From NCBI GenBank assembly GCA_039000515.1, contig JBCFYV010000100.1, positions 30,368,421-30,432,420 of the forward strand: a DNA stretch of 64,000 bases, in the 5' to 3' direction. This stretch comes from Timema cristinae (Eukaryota > Arthropoda > Insecta > Phasmatodea > Timematidae). The notes beneath the pieces were generated by a model. It saw only the letters and a list, made by a program, of their open reading frames with translations. It searched no databases and was not told the DNA's origin. This document shows positions 11,326-22,251 of the stretch, piece by piece. The number at the start of each line of letters is the position of its first letter. Positions within the stretch are counted from its first letter, which is position 1. The position numbers were made by a program, and so were the translations under genes.

Positions 11326-11924
11326 TCTTACGAGCCCATCTCACTCCACCGGTAACACCTAGCTAGCTTAGGTACTCTTCCGACCTATCCTCGTGGGCTT
11401 GATTTGTCAGGATAGCTTGCGGGAGGGGTAAGGTTGCAGACAAGGTAGATGTGTGGTTTCAAAATAATATGCAGGCTTACGAATTTTGGTTTAATACTAG
11501 TTAGTAAAAGTTAATACAAAATGTGAAGTTAGTCGTAAGATACAGAACTAAAGAGACTGGATGCCCATGCTCGTGGAATAACTGGCTTAACTAGTGAATA
11601 CTTATACCAATGAAGTTGAATATTACCGCGCGTTACCTTTACAGAACTCAATCTTAGGACCCTGGGCTCAACGGATGCCCTCTAAGTGCAAGTACTACTT
11701 CCAAAAAGTAAAGGTATTTTATATTACCCTATGGCCCCTTTTCTGTCCAACTAATTCAACTAATGTTATGAATTGTCAGTACTCTCCTGTAAGCTTTCTA
11801 GTGCGTTACTTCATACATGCTAAGCCTGCAATTTTAGTTCGTGCGTCCACTCGAGTTATATAACTCAAAACAAACATTCAAACATTGCTAAATGGTTGTG
11901 ACAGTACTAATAATATTGATTTGT
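11326..11924. other. Unassigned stretch
   Basis: An 89-codon open frame at 11594-11863 has no motif that I recognise and is probably chance. Nothing else seen. Confidence 0.4.
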
Positions 11925-12158
11925 TTACATCCATTACTGTTTACAGCCGATTTGCTAGGCCTGTCGTGCTTCACATATTCTAAATAATCTAACTTAAGAC
12001 TATAACAGGCACAACATCAGTCCTCGGCCATTATTTCATCACTGTGAAAGGGTAAACCCACATTTAACCGATGATAAATTTTTCGGCCATGTAGGGAATC
12101 AAACCCGGGACCCTTATCTTAGTAGACACACACGCTACCGACTGAGCTAAGGTGTCGA
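11925..12158 (-). repeat. SINE family D1
   Basis: On the minus strand: ACCTTAGCTCAGTCGGTAGC (box A), GGGTCCCGGGTTTGATTCCC (box B), the D body, then GCACGACAGGCCTAGC and the terminal AACAGTAATGGATG. The tail has an internal deletion compared with 47997-48290. Confidence 0.85.
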
Positions 12159-12525
12159 TAATAATATTCCTCACGTACAAAAATAATTTTAATTAGTTAT
12201 AGTAGTTAAAATAGGACTTGTAAGAAAAACACAATTTTGATTAGCAAATTTTCAATTTTAATGCAGAAAAAGGTAACTTTAACATTAAAATTAATAATTT
12301 ATGTACACTATGTTTACTCTGAATACTTAACTTGACCGATTACAGTATGGACTCATCTCTAAAGTTGTCAAGGTAAGCTTGCTACCTTTCCGTATAAACG
12401 GAGTGTAATATAAATTATCTTCGTCATATGGGCTTTGGGGGAGGTAATTGCATTATAACCACCTGAACACCCCTTCGAACCCCTATATCTACCATTGGAA
12501 CTAAGTTAAAAGCTCCCTCGTCAGT
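12159..12525. other. Unassigned stretch
   Basis: AT-rich, with no features recognised. Confidence 0.4.
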
Positions 12526-12529
12526 GGCC

Positions 12530-12725
12530 ACGTGGACTAAATGTCATGGTTCATCAAAGCTAATTTACCGGTGACGAGTAGGTTGGAGATCGAGTCCCGG
12601 CTGGGCGTACTGAGGCTAGTTGTTGCCATTCTTTCTCCACCCACACTATCTATGAAACCTAATTTCCTTCTCCTTGTCATATTAGCGTGGAAGGATAGTT
12701 AGATTGGACGCAACACAAAAAACAA
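12530..12725 (+). repeat. Putative SINE with a tRNA-like head, separate family
   Basis: It starts TCAGTGGCCACGTGGACTAA, with a box-B-like GAGATCGAGTCCCGG about 60 bases on. It continues into a pyrimidine-rich body and ends ACAAAAAACAAACAAAAAC. No second copy is seen in this window. Confidence 0.4.
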
Positions 12726-12984
12726 ACAAAAACATTACACTTTGAGATCATAGTTTGAAATTATAGGGAATAACTTGATGATGTTGTTTACCAGCCACAA
12801 ATCTTCAAGGTTGAACACGCCCTAATTGCATTCTCTACGGAAAACTTGCTTGATCGTGTACAGCAATTACACCACGGTTGCGTTTATTTCAATAAAAGGC
12901 ATATTTACTTGATGAAAATTTTTCACTCTTGTTTATATTTTACAGCCTAGCCACACACTAGAGAAATACATTCTAAAGCGCTTG

Positions 12985-13232
12985 TACCCACTTCCGTGAC
13001 CGCATGGTCTTAGGAGTCACTCTCACGGTAAACTAGACTGCAAATGACGGGGAAATCGAGGTTCGAATATAGGTCAGATGTACTGCGTTAAAAAAAGTTT
13101 TCACTCTTCCTCCACGCAAACGCGGGTACACTTCCTCTAAATACCACCTTCTTAATCCTTAGAACCATTAGCGTATTTAGTAGACTACATAAGCGTAATA
13201 CCCAAACAAGTAGTAAGACATGGTGCTAGTAA
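12985..13232 (+). repeat. SINE family E, full length, old
   Basis: Head: CACTTCCGTGACCGCATGGTC, shortened and mutated. Box B: GAGGTTCGAATATAGG. The B/E body (CTTCCTCCACGCAAACGCGG) and the tail (AAACAAGTAGTAAGACATGG, then GTGCTAGTAAAAA) follow. The tail hairpin is damaged here. Confidence 0.8.
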
Positions 13233-13295
13233 AAAAAAATTGGGGTCTGGCTACGTGGCTTGGATTCGTAGTTGTAATGATAATAATGTCAAAAC

Positions 13296-13300
13296 GTTAG
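13296..13300. repeat. Target-site duplication, left copy (GTTAG)
   Basis: GTTAG lies directly before the 5' LTR of the BEL/Pao element and again at 19672-19676 after the 3' LTR. A 5-bp duplication is usual for this superfamily. Confidence 0.9.
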
Positions 13301-13547
13301 TGTTTGGGGCTGGTATATGTGTATATTGTTCTATTTTGAACAATGTTTACTGTGTTGTTTTGGCGCCAAGAAACTTGGTTAGCGTCTGTTGTGCTTTCTG
13401 TTAACGGGATCGAGCGCGCTCGCATTACTGGTCTTGGGCAGCCAGTCTCGCTTTGGATGTCATCCCGTGTATGTCTTAGAGTGTCGTATACCATAAATAT
13501 TCCGCGGTTGTGAATACTAAACTATACAGTCCATTTCCTACCAAACA
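13301..13547 (+). repeat. 5' LTR of the BEL/Pao element
   Basis: It begins TGTTTGGGGCTGG and ends CCTACCAAACA (TG...CA ends). It contains GGCGCCAAGAAACTTGG and the palindromic GAGCGCGCTC, both also in the 3' LTR. Transcription would start inside it. I do not see a clear TATA box. Confidence 0.93.
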
Positions 13548-13565
13548 TTTGGTCTATCCGTGACG
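13548..13565 (+). promoter_or_regulatory. Candidate primer-binding site
   Basis: TTTGGTCTATCCGTGACG follows the 5' LTR without a gap and contains the TGG expected opposite a tRNA CCA end. I cannot name the tRNA. Confidence 0.5.
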
Positions 13566-13979
13566 TATTTTGTACCTTCCTCGCATCGTTTTTTTTTATC
13601 GTATCGTGTTGTTTATTTGCGTCATAGGCTTAGAATGGTCGCAGCGTAATTATTAATTGTCAAGATCACCAGTAAAATGTTTATAGGCGTATATCTGCTC
13701 TGATCGTGTGATATCATGAATTTTGGGTAGTCCTCTCTCGCTTGAATTTACTTTGTCCCAATTCAATGTGGATTTTCACGTAAATAATTTTTCTTGTAAT
13801 TTATGTCAATGGCGGCAATCATTTAAACAACGCCGTCCTTCCGTGCGTGAATGCGCGCCAACGCCATATTGGAGCATTATATTTTCCACCGCTCTGTTGA
13901 TTACGTTGTCAGATTGTAAATAAACTTTGTGTTCTCGTGTTGGTCGTGTATTCTGTAGTAGGTAGATAATTAATTCACA

Positions 13980-15232
13980 ATGCCGAATTTATCACTGGAC
14001 TCTGCTTTAATCAAGCTTACATGCGCTGAGTGCCAGATTAAACGCACGGAAACGTTAGCTAAAGAAAGTGAGAACCTAGATTACAAGTGTTGTGAGCTAT
14101 TTATAGCCACCTATCGGAATCTTATGGTCTTGCGTGAGACCTACCAGACAAACCATTTAACCGTGAAATTAAGTAGTCAAGACATTGATGACTTTGACTT
14201 TGATGCATACGAGAAGAGACTTTGTGACTTTGATAACAAAATGTTCCGACAGCTCCACGCAACGACCTACCCCCTCAAGTGCTCCTCGCGTAACTCTCCC
14301 GGACATTCCATTACCACATTTCAGTGGTGATCTTAAATTGTGGACTAATTTTTCCAATTTGTTTAAAACCCTTGTCGCTGATAACACTAACCTTACCAAC
14401 AATGAAAGGCTATCCTATTTGAAGTCGGCAGTCAGTGGCGAACCGCTACCAATAGTACAGGCGCTTCCACTCACCAATGGAAACTATCCTGTGGCATGGG
14501 ATTTGTTAGTGAGGCGATATGACAACAAACGTCTCATTGTGACACAACACATTGATGCATTTATTCAAATACCATCGGTTCCGGCTGAATCCACTACTGC
14601 GCTACGTGTCCTTCTTTCTACACTGAGGGAAAATCTATCTGCTCTTCATGACCTGGAAATTCCTGTGGTTCATTAGGACTTAATACTCATCCATATACTT
14701 AGCAACAAATTAGACATTGCTCTTCGTGCTCAATGGGAGCGCACCTTTGTTGACTCAAAGTTACCCACTGTTGACAGCTTCATAAATTTCTTGGAAATAT
14801 ATTGCTGTTCCTTTGAATCCCTGGCCTCGTAAAGGTCAAACCACATCCAAGGTCATCCTTTAATGCCAGTGGCTATCGAAGATCACATCAACCAGCTGCA
14901 GTCATGGTTTCAACTTCAACATCACAGTGGGTTTTGTGTAATGCATCTCAATCCTTACACAAGTGTCCTGAGTACCTTCTCAAGCACCCAAAGGAGCACT
15001 TTAACTTCATCAAGCAAGCGAGACTTTGCTTAAACTGCCTCAGAGCGTCTCATCAATCTGTACAGTGTCCCTCGTCGTATCGCTGTCGTACTTGTGATGC
15101 CAGGCACCATTCATCACTGTATTTTCCAGAATCACTTGTATCTAGTATACCACAGGATCACCCCACGCATCAAGAAACACAAAACGAGGCTGGAGCTCCA
15201 GTCAATATCATGGCCTCCTTTGCAGAGTAACC
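13980..15232 (+). pseudogene. BEL/Pao gag remnant
   Basis: The start ATG at 13980 opens a 116-codon frame (MPNLSLDSALIKLT). A frameshift near 14270-14330 moves the text to the next frame, which has the typical Pao Gag core PLPHFSGDLKLWTNF, LSYLKSAVSGEPL and AWDLLVRRYDNKR (DUF1759-like). A stop at 14674 follows. A cysteine-rich zinc-knuckle region, CLNCLRASHQSVQC then CRTCDARHH, is encoded at about 15030-15120. Gag would assemble the particle. The breaks make this copy inactive. Confidence 0.9.
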
Positions 15233-15720
15233 CATCCGTCGGCCATCCTGCTGTCCACAGCACTTGTTGAATCACAGGATGTATCAGGATCATATCAAGT
15301 AATCAGGATACTACTTGACTCTGGGAGTCAAGCTAGTTTTATCACTGACCAATGTCTGTCACGGCTAGGCCTGTCACGACGCAAGGCGTCCTTAGCCCTT
15401 CATGGACTTTCCCATACACCGTTATCTGTGGCCAAAGGAGTTTCAACCTGTTTTGTCTGACCCATTGGATTGTTGTCCCCTAGCTTATCTATCGATGTCT
15501 TTGTTCTACCTCGGATTACTGGTCACTTACCCAGTACCCCTCTGTCATCTCCAACGTGGTCTCATGTTCCAAATTTAAAACTTGCAGATCCTACATGCTG
15601 TACCCAAGGACCCATCGCTATTCTGATCAGTGCGGAAACCTTATTTCACATCATCACAGGAAGGAAACTAAAAGGGGAATCAGGAACGCCTTGTGCCCTA
15701 GAAACTGTCTTTGGCTAGGT
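15233..15720 (+). pseudogene. BEL/Pao pol remnant: aspartic protease
   Basis: LLDSGSQASFITDQCLSRLG is encoded near 15309-15368, with the DSG catalytic triad of retropepsins. Text typical of the Pao protease-RT spacer follows (TWSHVPNLKLADP, and a GPIAILISAETLF segment that matches the usual D-x-LIGAD position but lacks its usual form). A TGA interrupts it after GVSTCFV at about 15460. Confidence 0.85.
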
Positions 15721-16780
15721 GTTAACAGGAAGGGTGCAGCAACCCTCAATGTCACCATACACCTCATCTCTAGACATGTCATCTTTCTTCATATCTTCGT
15801 CTTCATGCACAACAACCCTAACAGATGTCGTGGAGCAGTTTTGGAAACTTATAGAACTGCCGTCAACCCCAGTTATCACCCCCAAGGAAGCTCTCTGTGA
15901 AGACATATTTGTCAAACTGCACACTTGAGATGCTATGGGCCGTTACAATGTGGCATTCCTATTTGATGGACCCAGATCAGAGCTTGGTGACTCACACACC
16001 ACTGCTCTTCGTAGTTTTCAAGCCCTTGAACGCCGACTACACCGGCAACCTCATTTAAAGGCCAGTTATTCAGACTTCATGCAGGACTATCTAGACACAG
16101 GTCACATGGAGTTCGTAACAGATCCATCCTCCCACTCTGGCTATTCTTACTACATTACCCATCATTGTGTGATCAAACCTGCTAGTTCCACCACTAAGCT
16201 TCGGATGGTGTTCGATGCTTTGGCCAAAACAGACTTGGGAACTTCTCTAAATGATCAACTCCTAACAGGACCCAAACTTCAAAATGATATTACAAAAGTT
16301 CTCCTTCGTTTTCGTTCACATTCAATTGTTTTTACTGCTAATATCAAACAAATTTATCATCAAATTCAAGTCCATCCTGAAGATAAAGATCACCAGCGCA
16401 TTTTTTGGCGGTTCAATGACAGTGATCCAATTAAAGTCTACCGTCTGAAGACTGTGACTTATGGAGTATCATCGTCACCTTATCTCACCATTCGTACCCT
16501 ACACTAGCTTGATGATGATGAAAAGACACGCTTTCCAGGGTGGTACACTCAGATCTGTATGTTGATGATGTGGGTTCGGGCGCTGATTCCCCTGAAAAGG
16601 CAGTGGCTCTACAGCAAAAACTTGTACACTTGTTGAAGATGGGCGGCTTTCAATTACGAAAGTTCGCAAGTAACCACCCAATACTTCTAGAAGGGTTACA
16701 CCTAGAAGATATTCAAATGCCTCTATTGTCATAATCTTTTGATGATGATTCCACTGTCAAGGTTATCAATCTACAATGGA
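15721..16780 (+). pseudogene. BEL/Pao pol remnant: reverse transcriptase
   Basis: A 190-codon frame from 15935 carries MGRYNVAF, SYYITHHCVIKP, KLRMVFDALAKT and LLTGPKLQNDI. Motif A follows as VFTANIKQIYHQI at about 16328-16366. Related elements have aspartate where this copy has asparagine (TADIKQM in the usual form), which would remove a catalytic metal ligand. The frame ends at 16507. After a frameshift, DLYVDDVGSGAD (the YVDD box) and GGFQLRKFASN follow, to a stop at about 16734. Inactive by both frame and active site. Confidence 0.92.
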
Positions 16781-17340
16781 GCCCCGGTCAGGCAACTTTT
16801 AATAAAAGGTACAACTGACCTCAAAATCCCTTTCCAAACGAGCAACTCTCTCGGATATTGCAAGAATATTTGACCCACTAGGTTGGCTGTCTCCTATCAT
16901 CTTGTTCGCAAAATATCTTATCCAAATTCTATGGATTAAAGGTGTTGCCTGGGACTCTCCCCCCTCCTGAAATAGCTGAAATATGGAATCATTTCAGAGC
17001 TGAGCTTCCACTTGTTTCCAACATCTCAATCGACATATGTCTGGTCTCTGTAGATACAGCTTGTAGCGTTGAGATTCATGGCTTCTCTGATAGCTCTGAG
17101 AGTGGTTATGCAGCTGTTCTATACCTCCGGGTTATTACCTCTGGCACAGTAAAGGTGCGACTCTTACTCGCTAAATAAAATGTAGCACCCATAAAACAAG
17201 TTTCACTTCTTCGCTTGGAACTATGTGCGGCGTTACTCTTGGCACGCATGTTACACTTGCTAATGGAAACCCACTTCTTCTTTAAAATTGTCAGGGTCTA
17301 CGCCTGGACAGAGTCTACATTCACATAAGCCTGGATCCAA
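16781..17340 (+). pseudogene. BEL/Pao pol remnant: connection and RNase H
   Basis: After several frame changes, the 16942-17178 frame encodes LPPPEIAEIWNHF and VEIHGFSDSSESGYAAVLY, the FSDAS-type start of the Pao RNase H fold with its first aspartate. QVSLLRLELCAALLLARML follows past a stop. Many related elements have PRLEL here. Decayed. Confidence 0.85.
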
Positions 17341-19029
17341 TCTTCATCTCACCTGTGGAAAACATTTGTTGGCAATCGTGTAAGATCCAAGATCTCACTT
17401 CCTCCAAATGGTGGCACCATATACCTTCAGATCAAAACCCAACTGATTGTGCCTCTCGTGGGTTGTTTCCCTCTCAGCTTGTCGAGCACCAACTTTGGTG
17501 GGAAGGACCCTTGTGGCTTATGGAGGATTCAACCAATTGGCCGCAGCCTAAAGAATTGCCTCACTTAGGTGAGACTATTGAAGAACGCAAAACCCTCACT
17601 CTGACTATATTCGCCCCTGACACCAACCTTCTGGACCTGTTAGATAAGTTTTCTTCCTTATCAAAAATAAGACGTATAACAGCTTATTGCTTTCGTTTTG
17701 TTTGTGCTTCTCGCCCTGGACATGTCGCACCCATCGGACCCTTGCAAGTTGATGAACTACACGAGGCTCTGTTATTTTGGGTCAAACAAACCCAACAGAT
17801 CAAATTTGCTGATGATATTGCTCGTATTGTCAAGGATCAAACTTGTTCATCCTCAGTACAAAGGATAAATCCCTTTCTCGATTCTGCTGGTGTTTTAAGA
17901 GTCGGCGGCTGCCTGCAACGATCCAATCTGTCCTTTGAAGTAAAATATCCTATCCTACTCCTGAAGCGGAGTCGTCTCGTGGAGCTTCTAATTGACCAAC
18001 TACACGTTGATCATCTACATCCAGGACCACACAGCTTGCAATTCCTTACTTCAGCGTGAGTTCTGGATAATTGATGCGCGAAACACAATCAGATTGCGCT
18101 ACGCAAATGTCTAAAATGTTTCAAGTTTCGTCCAAAATTATTTACACCAGCCATGGGAAGTCTCCCGGCAGATCGTGTTTGTCAAGCCAAACCCTTTCTG
18201 AAGACAGGTGTCGACTATGGAGGTCCATTCCCAATCACAATGGCTCGAGTAAGCAAACCTTAGAACCTGTTTGGCCTATATTGGTCTATTTGTCTGCGTC
18301 CCTACGAAGGCTATTCACCTAGAACTGGCGTCAGACTTATCAACTGAAACCTTTCTTGCGCCATTTCGACGTTTTATCGCACGTCGAGGACATGGTTCAG
18401 ATATGTTCAGTGACTGCGGAACTAATTTTGTTGGTGCTAATAGACAGCTTTCCACTATTCAAAGGTTTCTCACAGATTCTGGCAACAATGAAGTTTTTAG
18501 TAGGCAGCTCGTTGACCATAACATCACCTGGCACTTTAATCCCCACGCAACTCCACATTTTGGAGGACTTTGGGAAGCAGGGATACGATCAGTCAAGTCA
18601 TTGCTCCTCAAAACTATTGGCTCTCAAATCCTAACTTATGAAGAGCTGTACACTGTCTTGACACAAATTGGAGTCACTCTCAATTCACGACCACTTTGTG
18701 CATTATCAACAGATCCCAGCGATTTGTCATCACTAACCCCAAGTCACTTCTTAAACTTGGGACCACCACAGATACTACCAGAGTCTGATGTTACCGCCAC
18801 TCCAATCAATCGTCTTGACGAGATGGAACCTGCTTCAGCAAAAACACCAGTCTTTCTGGAAGCGTTGGCATCAAGACTACCTCAATCAACTCCAGCCCAA
18901 AGCCAAGTGGAGTCATCCACAAGACAACCTTCAAGAAGGGGTCCTAGTTATCATCAAGGAATCAAACCTGCTTCCACTACGTTGGCGACTAGGACGTGTG
19001 GCGAAAACATTCCCCGGTCCTGATGGCTT
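17341..19029 (+). pseudogene. BEL/Pao pol remnant: integrase
   Basis: The 17355-18059 frame carries HIPSDQNPTDCASRG and the upstream part of the zinc domain (LHVDHLHPGPHSLQFL). The second half of the zinc domain (KCLKCFKFRP) and the first core aspartate (GVDYGGPFPIT) lie in shifted frames at about 18060-18270. The frame from 18271 encodes FSDCGTNFVGANRQL (second aspartate) and PHFGGLWEAGIRSVKSLL (catalytic glutamate), then LNSRPLCALSTDPSD. The C-terminal text WRLGRVAKTFPGPDGLV is cut by the SINE at 19033 and resumes after it. The D-D-E residues are present but not in one frame. Confidence 0.92.
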
Positions 19030-19316
19030 AGTTTTTATTATTATCACCGCGTCTTACTACCCGTTCGGGTTATACGCACTTACGCTAATGTGTAATGGTA
19101 GGGTGATTGTGAGATGAAATGAAGGACTACAGTTTAACGTGGAATCCGAACCACGGCGGAGATCTGGCATTCCTCACATTCACAAGATGTCTTGTCAGAG
19201 GTGAAGGAAGGGTTTGGTAATCAGATAAATGTGCCGGGACCGAGGATTGAACCCCGGCCGCCAGCATAGAAGTCTGACACCTTACCCCTAGACCATCAGT
19301 CACCTGATGGCTTAGT
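19019..19316 (-). repeat. SINE family A, full length, in the BEL/Pao integrase end
   Basis: The SINE proper spans 19033-19302. It is flanked by the 14-bp direct repeat CCTGATGGCTTAGT (19019-19032 and 19303-19316). On the minus strand it runs head (GGTCTAGGGGTAAGGTGTC, box A; GGGTTCAATCCTCGG, box B), body A, common tail (ACCCGAACGGGTAGTAAGAC) and a short AAT run. The retrotransposon text reads through if the SINE and one repeat are ignored, so the SINE came later. Confidence 0.95.
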
Positions 19317-19425
19317 GCGTGTCGTTTAAGTCCGTACTGCACAAGGTGTCCTCATCAGATCAGTGGTGAAATTGTCTCCCCTCCCTCAAACTAATTGAAA
19401 TACGAGTATTTCAAGGTGGGAGGGA
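19317..19425 (+). other. BEL/Pao 3' region and polypurine tract
   Basis: The last pol codons are followed by untranslated sequence ending AAGGTGGGAGGGA directly before the 3' LTR. The purine run is the expected primer for plus-strand DNA. Confidence 0.75.
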
Positions 19426-19671
19426 TGTTTGGGGCTTGTATATGTGTATATTGTTTTATTTTGAACTATGTTTACTATGTTATTTTGGCGCCAAGAAACT
19501 TGGTTGGCGTCTGTTGTACTTTCTGTTAACGGATCGAGCGCGCTCGCATTACTGGTCGTGGCAGCCAGTCTCGCTTTGTATGTCGTCCCGTGTATATCTT
19601 AGAGTGTCTGTCGTATACCATAAACATTCCGTGGTTGTGAATAAACTATACAGTCCACTTCCTACTAAACA
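19426..19671 (+). repeat. 3' LTR of the BEL/Pao element
   Basis: It begins TGTTTGGGGCTTG and ends CTACTAAACA, and aligns end to end with 13301-13547. GTTAG follows at 19672-19676. Confidence 0.93.
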
Positions 19672-19794
19672 GTTAGTATATCGAATATTAAAATACATTT
19701 TTTATGCTAAAAATATACAATAAATTTTTATTTTTCTAAACAAAATTTTAATCAATTATTTCAGAAAGAATTTGATGTGTAACTTATTCCTTTT

Positions 19795-20305
19795 TTTTCT
19801 ATTTATTTATTTGAGGTATTTAAGGGGCACTTTCTGAACGACTGATTATATCAGCACAAGACTTATAAACGAACTTAAGTCTAGACCATTTCGGTGGCCA
19901 CGTGGTCCAACGCACTACTCTCGCAGTAGACTATACTGCCAATTACCGGGAGATCGAGGTTCAAATATCAGTCCAATGTACTGAGGGTGGTTTTCCAAAT
20001 TGGTTTTCCACCCTCTCTCCACGAACATTTTTACACCTAATCTACATACAACCTCCCTAATCCCTAAAACTATTAGCGTAACATAAGCGTATAACTCGAA
20101 CGGGTGGTAAGACGTAGTGTTAAAAAAGACAAGTTTATATCAGACACAACATCCATCCCCCAGCCGTTAGTTTTTCACTGTGAAAAGGGGGACACCCACA
20201 TTTCATCAATGAAATTGTTATTTCAGCCAGGCCAGGAATCGAACACGTGACACATAATCAAAATAGACAGACACGTTACCAACTGAGCTAAGGTGTTGGT
20301 CCGTA
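19795..20305 (-). repeat. SINE family D2, split by a family E SINE
   Basis: The D2 tail lies at 19795-19886 (on the minus strand ATATAATCAGTCGTTCAGAA, then ACCTCAAATAAATAAA). The D2 body and head lie at 20129-20305 (minus strand ACCTTAGCTCAGTTGGTAAC and a box-B region). Between them sits a complete family E copy on the plus strand, so D2 is the older insertion. Confidence 0.85.
19887..20128 (+). repeat. SINE family E, inside a family D2 copy
   Basis: Head: CATTTCGGTGGCCACGTGGTC. Box B: GAGGTTCAAATATCAG. The B/E body follows, then the tail with CTCGAACGGGTGGTAAGACG. It ends in a short A-run (GTTAAAAAAG). The target duplication is too degenerate to define. Confidence 0.85.
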
Positions 20306-21304
20306 CCTAATTTAGAAGAACGGAATTCACTTTCATCAACATTTTTAAATTTTTGGTGAGTAACTTATCACCTTCATTCGAATGTAGTTATTTAGATGCT
20401 CTTGTGTGAACCTTCTTTGATCTTTGTATTTAATCACCTCAAGCTGAAAATGATGAATCACACAAGTTACAGTGTTATTGAATTAATCGGTCCACGTTGG
20501 GCGTCGATTAAAACGTTTCGGTTCGGCGATGGGCGCCGATTGAAGTGATACCGTTTAACAATCTGATAATTGCCCCGTGATCGAGCACTAATTAAAGTGT
20601 TACGGTATTTTGATTATATAATTGGTATTTATAGCCCCGTGTTCGAGTGCCAATTATATTAATACGGAATTATGTGTGATACTTTAACTGAATAAATAAC
20701 ACCTTTAATGTTGCACACGATTTATTAAAGTTATTTTATCTTCGGCACTGAAGATATAAGTTTATATGATACTGCTTAGTTGAACTACAGATTTCAGTTA
20801 GTGGCACTGTGAATTACTGCTACTGCTATTTTTATGGTACCGGCACTGCTAATAATTTGTTAGATTTATGCGATCGGCACTATTAATTTGTATTGATACT
20901 CTCTGTGTTCATACGCACAAGTAGCTTATATATGACCTACCCCTTACCCCTTGGACCACTTGTGACCAGTGTCAGAACCAACAAATCGAAAGAGTCCTAG
21001 CGACAGGTGTTATAAAGGCTAGCTTCCTATTGGGTAGAGAGAGCTAGCGTCACTTGATTTTTTTGTAAATACTGCGGAGTTGACTTTTGAAAGAAAAAAA
21101 TAAGTTTTAATTGTTCAATCCTTTGACGTTATTTCTGAAAAGAGCGTGATTCTCCATGGATGAAGTATCGAAAGGATTTTTACATACAATACTTTAAAGA
21201 AAAATGCACTCCATCCATGACTTTTTTAATATATGAGAGGGGTTCAAATCAGTATCGTTACAAAGTATATAGAGCAAAACTACACCTTCACTCGGAGTGC
21301 AACA
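20306..21304. other. Unassigned stretch; possible solo LTR at 20488-20680 and beyond
   Basis: A cluster of GC-rich words recurs: GGGCGTCGATTAAAACGTTT, GGGCGCCGATTGAAGTGATA, ATCGAGCACTAATTAAAGTG and TTCGAGTGCCAATTATATTA. These are four degenerate copies of one motif about 50-60 bases apart. Several Ty3/gypsy LTRs begin with similar GGGCGCCAATT text, so a solo LTR is possible, but I see no coding sequence or second LTR. The rest is AT-rich and unrecognised. Confidence 0.35.
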
Positions 21305-21475
21305 TGAGCCAGAACACCACCGTGGTCCGGATTCCACGTTAAACTGTAGGTCCTTCATTTCATCTCCCAATCACCCTACCATTACACATTAGCGTAAGTG
21401 CGTATAACCCGAATGGGTAGTAAGACGTGGTGCAATAATAATAATAATAAATAATAATAATAGTGAGCCAGAACA
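21305..21475 (+). repeat. SINE family A, 5'-truncated, with target duplication
   Basis: The insert spans 21317-21463 and lies between exact repeats of TGAGCCAGAACA (21305-21316 and 21464-21475). It begins in the middle of the body (CCACCGTGGTCCGGATTCC) and ends in an AAT-rich run. The exact duplication shows that the truncation happened at insertion. Confidence 0.92.
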
Positions 21476-21535
21476 GGATAATTTCCTCTATATTATAATA
21501 AAATAATAATTATTATTATTAATAATATTATTATT

Positions 21536-21880
21536 AGCACCGCGTCTTACTACCCGTTCGAGTTGTACGCACTTACGCTAATGTGTAATGGTAGGGTGGT
21601 TGTGAAATGAAATGAGGACCTACAGTTTAAGACCGACCGTTCGGCGAGCCCTTGGAGGACGGCGTCACTCTCGCAGTAGACTGGACGGGATAGTAGCATA
21701 GTTATGTGCATTAATGGGATCAGGTATGAGATTACTAGCATTTGGAGGAAATGTACCCACAATTGAGTGGAGGAAGAGTGGGAAACAGTTTGGAAAAAAA
21801 TAAATCTCCCCCAGTACACAACATGGCCAGGATTTGATCCCCGAACTTTCCGTCACCGTCAAACCATACCACCCATAGCA
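21536..21880 (-). repeat. Mosaic of SINE A tail and SINE E pieces
   Basis: From the left: family A tail and part of the body on the minus strand (21538-21630). Then come about 60 bases resembling a family E head in plus orientation (GGCGTCACTCTCGCAGTAGAC). Then E body and box B on the minus strand (AACTGTTTCCCACTCTTCC; GGGGATCAAATCCTGG). The order and orientation do not match any single SINE, so at least two insertions plus a rearrangement are needed. Confidence 0.6.
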
Positions 21881-22251
21881 CACCCACCAATGGGAGTGAG
21901 AGGTATTATTATCAACATAGTAGGAATGTGTTTGTCAGGTTTGTCTCTGCTTCAACCAATAAATCGTGTCCTGATTTACACCCGAGGCAGGGACGCTCAT
22001 CCTTTATGTCGCCAACATTGACACAGCTCACAAATCACGTTATACACGAGGAGGAGGAGGGTCTGTCTTGCACGTACCGACCTTATACGGGGCTTCGGGT
22101 GCTATGGGGGACAAATATTTACAACTCGTGCTTCTGGGCCGTCATTGGTGATTCGTCTAGACATGAGATTATTATTATTTATATTATTTACATTTGTTTG
22201 TGTGTGACCTGAGAACTACCCATACGGGTAATACACATTTTATTTTGTAAT
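21881..22251. other. Unassigned stretch
   Basis: No gene or repeat recognised. 22200-22230 resembles a worn copy of the SINE tail (ACTACCCATACGGGTAATAC). Confidence 0.35.

Larger units (their letters stand above)
13301..19671 (+). mobile_element. BEL/Pao LTR retrotransposon, full-length but inactive
   Basis: Two LTRs of about 247 bp begin TGTTTGGGGC and end AAACA. They enclose gag, protease, RT, RNase H and integrase in BEL/Pao order. The flanks carry a 5-bp duplication, so both ends are exact. I count roughly 15 substitutions and 5 small gaps between the LTRs, about 6 percent, which suggests a moderately old insertion. Stops and frameshifts occur in every domain. A family A SINE has since entered the 3' end of the integrase region. 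Confidence 0.95.

Noticed and set aside
15715..15928. Open frames on both strands near 15.7-15.9 kb as separate genes
   Set aside because: They lie within the BEL/Pao pol region between protease and RT, and are fragments or antisense shadows of it.
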